A DNA stretch of 13,537 nt from contig CABSBF010000045.1 in assembly GCA_902475855.1 (NCBI GenBank), forward strand, positions 1-13,537. The letters are read 5' to 3'. A program made the position numbers and the translations under genes. The notes under the pieces are model-generated. The model worked only from the letters and a program-made list of their open reading frames with translations. It did no database searches and was not told the origin of the DNA. Positions 12,628 to 13,537 of the stretch are shown one piece after another (the stretch's first letter is position 1; each line of letters starts with the position of its first letter). This DNA comes from an uncultured Eubacteriales bacterium (GTDB lineage: Bacteria > Bacillota > Clostridia > Oscillospirales > Oscillospiraceae).

Positions 12628-13537
12628 TTATTTCTCCTGCTCCGCGATGGAATCAAGGAGGATTTTCTCGGCATAGCCACAGGCGCGCTCAACGGAACCG
12701 GCCTCAAAGGGATTTGTCAGATTCGCATAACGCAGTGTTTCCAGATAGCTGCGGCTGCCGCCGGTCTTGCAGAGCTCGAGGTAGTCCTGCCATGCGGCGG
12801 ACTTATCCTCGGCATACTTCTTCTTGAACTCCATCGCGCCCATAGTGGTGAGCGTGTAGTTGATGTAGTAGAAGGGATAGAGGTAAATATGCAGCTTATG
12901 GTACCAGAAGCCGCCGCGCTCCATGAAGGCGTCATTATCGTACTTGCGCCACGGCATGTACTTTTCCTCCAGCAGATGCCACTGATACGTCCGCTCCTTG
13001 GGCGTCAGCTCAGGATGCGCATAGCAGATGTGCTGGAACTCATCTACCGCCACGCCAAAGGGTACGAAGGTCAGAGCCTCCTGCAAATGTGCAAAGCGGA
13101 ACTTGTCTGCCTGATCGCCGAAAAACCACTCGGCATAGGGATAGGCAAACTGTTCCATGGACATGGAGAGGATCTCCGCGATGTCGGTGGATTCGCTGTA
13201 GTAGTCCGAAATTGGCTGGCTGCGCATGGCCATATAGCCCGCGAAGGCGTGCCCCAGCTCGTGCGTCAGCACCTGCATGTCGAAAATTGTATGGTTGAAG
13301 CAGGAGAACACAAAGGGAGCCTTCAGACTGGGAAGACTCGTCATGTAGCCCGTGGAGGCTTTGCCCGGCTTGTTTTGTAAATCCATCATCTCATGCTCGA
13401 TCATGAAGTCGATAAACTCACCGGTCTCCGGGCTGATCTCGTGATACATTTTCTGCGCAGTCCTGACCATGAAAGCGTCATCGCCCGCGGGTTCGGCATT
13501 TCCGTCCGGGAAGACCATTTTCTCGTCGTACCACATA
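12628..13537 (-). CDS. M3-family oligoendopeptidase (PepF-like), C-terminal part; 5' end outside window
   Basis: 302 residues of a larger protein (family usually about 560-600); the frame stays open to the right edge, and the Met at 13536 is internal (the RWYDEKLVFPDGN-type stretch is mid-protein in relatives). Zinc site is visible: HELGHAF with His92 and His96 (window numbering) and the third ligand Glu121 in IAEILSMSMEQF. Further M3 features: YMTSLPSLKAPFVFSCF, DYYSESTDIAEI, and the C-terminal YLYPFYYINYTLTTMGAMEF followed by LELCKTGGSRSYLETL. The family cleaves short peptides in the cytoplasm for peptide turnover. It ends 25 bases from the shared terminator. Confidence 0.93.
   Translation of the reverse strand, partial: MWYDEKMVFPDGNAEPAGDDAFMVRTAQKMYHEISPETGEFIDFMIEHEMMDLQNKPGKASTGYMTSLPSLKAPFVFSCFNHTIFDMQVLTHELGHAFAGYMAMRSQPISDYYSESTDIAEILSMSMEQFAYPYAEWFFGDQADKFRFAHLQEALTFVPFGVAVDEFQHICYAHPELTPKERTYQWHLLEEKYMPWRKYDNDAFMERGGFWYHKLHIYLYPFYYINYTLTTMGAMEFKKKYAEDKSAAWQDYLELCKTGGSRSYLETLRYANLTNPFEAGSVERACGYAEKILLDSIAEQEK

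Noticed and set aside
12526..13380. 284-codon open frame on the plus strand
   Set aside because: Starts inside rnpB and runs antisense to the oligoendopeptidase gene with its HELGH motif.

Overview
The window looks like a Firmicutes chromosome, most likely a spore-forming gut Clostridia of the Oscillospirales/Ruminococcaceae type. This is inferred from the gene set (ylxM-ffh-rpsP-khpA, a fused ispDF, a PdaA-type spore-cortex deacetylase, an SLH surface protein), strong GGAGG ribosome binding sites and near-consensus TTGACA-17-TATAAT promoters. Species cannot be fixed from sequence reading alone.

Left part (1 to about 4379): this looks like the end of an integrated genomic island. It carries the C-terminal part of an alkyl sulfatase, then a large secreted S-layer-homology (SLH) protein. 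That protein's C-terminus is broken by a 4-bp tandem duplication (TCAA TCAA, frameshift) and by a TGA where a conserved Trp codon is expected. After it come a startless ORF remnant, short direct and inverted repeats, and the 3' half of a tRNA-Thr(GGT) gene with its terminator. A tRNA cut at the anticodon loop is the classic scar left by a tyrosine-integrase element.

Middle part (4380 to 7060): housekeeping and envelope genes. uppP (undecaprenyl-diphosphatase) has its own promoter and a bidirectional terminator shared with a convergent 88-residue orphan gene. Next, on the minus strand, are a 50-residue Cys/Gly-rich micro-protein and pdaA.

Right part (7100 to 13537): a plus-strand SRP/ribosome cluster, ylxM-ffh then rpsP-khpA, with an internal promoter before rpsP. 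It stops at three palindromes set end to end. Convergent to it is a minus-strand murD-ispDF operon (cell wall and isoprenoid precursors, one base between the two genes). murD starts from a TTG codon and its promoter diverges from that of rnpB, the RNase P RNA, which ends in a terminator shared with a convergent M3-family oligoendopeptidase that runs off the right edge.

Taken together, uppP, murD and ispDF all serve the undecaprenyl-phosphate/peptidoglycan route (isoprenoid precursor, carrier recycling, UDP-MurNAc peptide assembly), and pdaA modifies spore peptidoglycan. I saw no CRISPR array, complete transposase or integrase, and no clear undescribed system. The most unusual features are the island scar, the broken SLH gene, the Cys-rich micro-protein and the triple palindrome.
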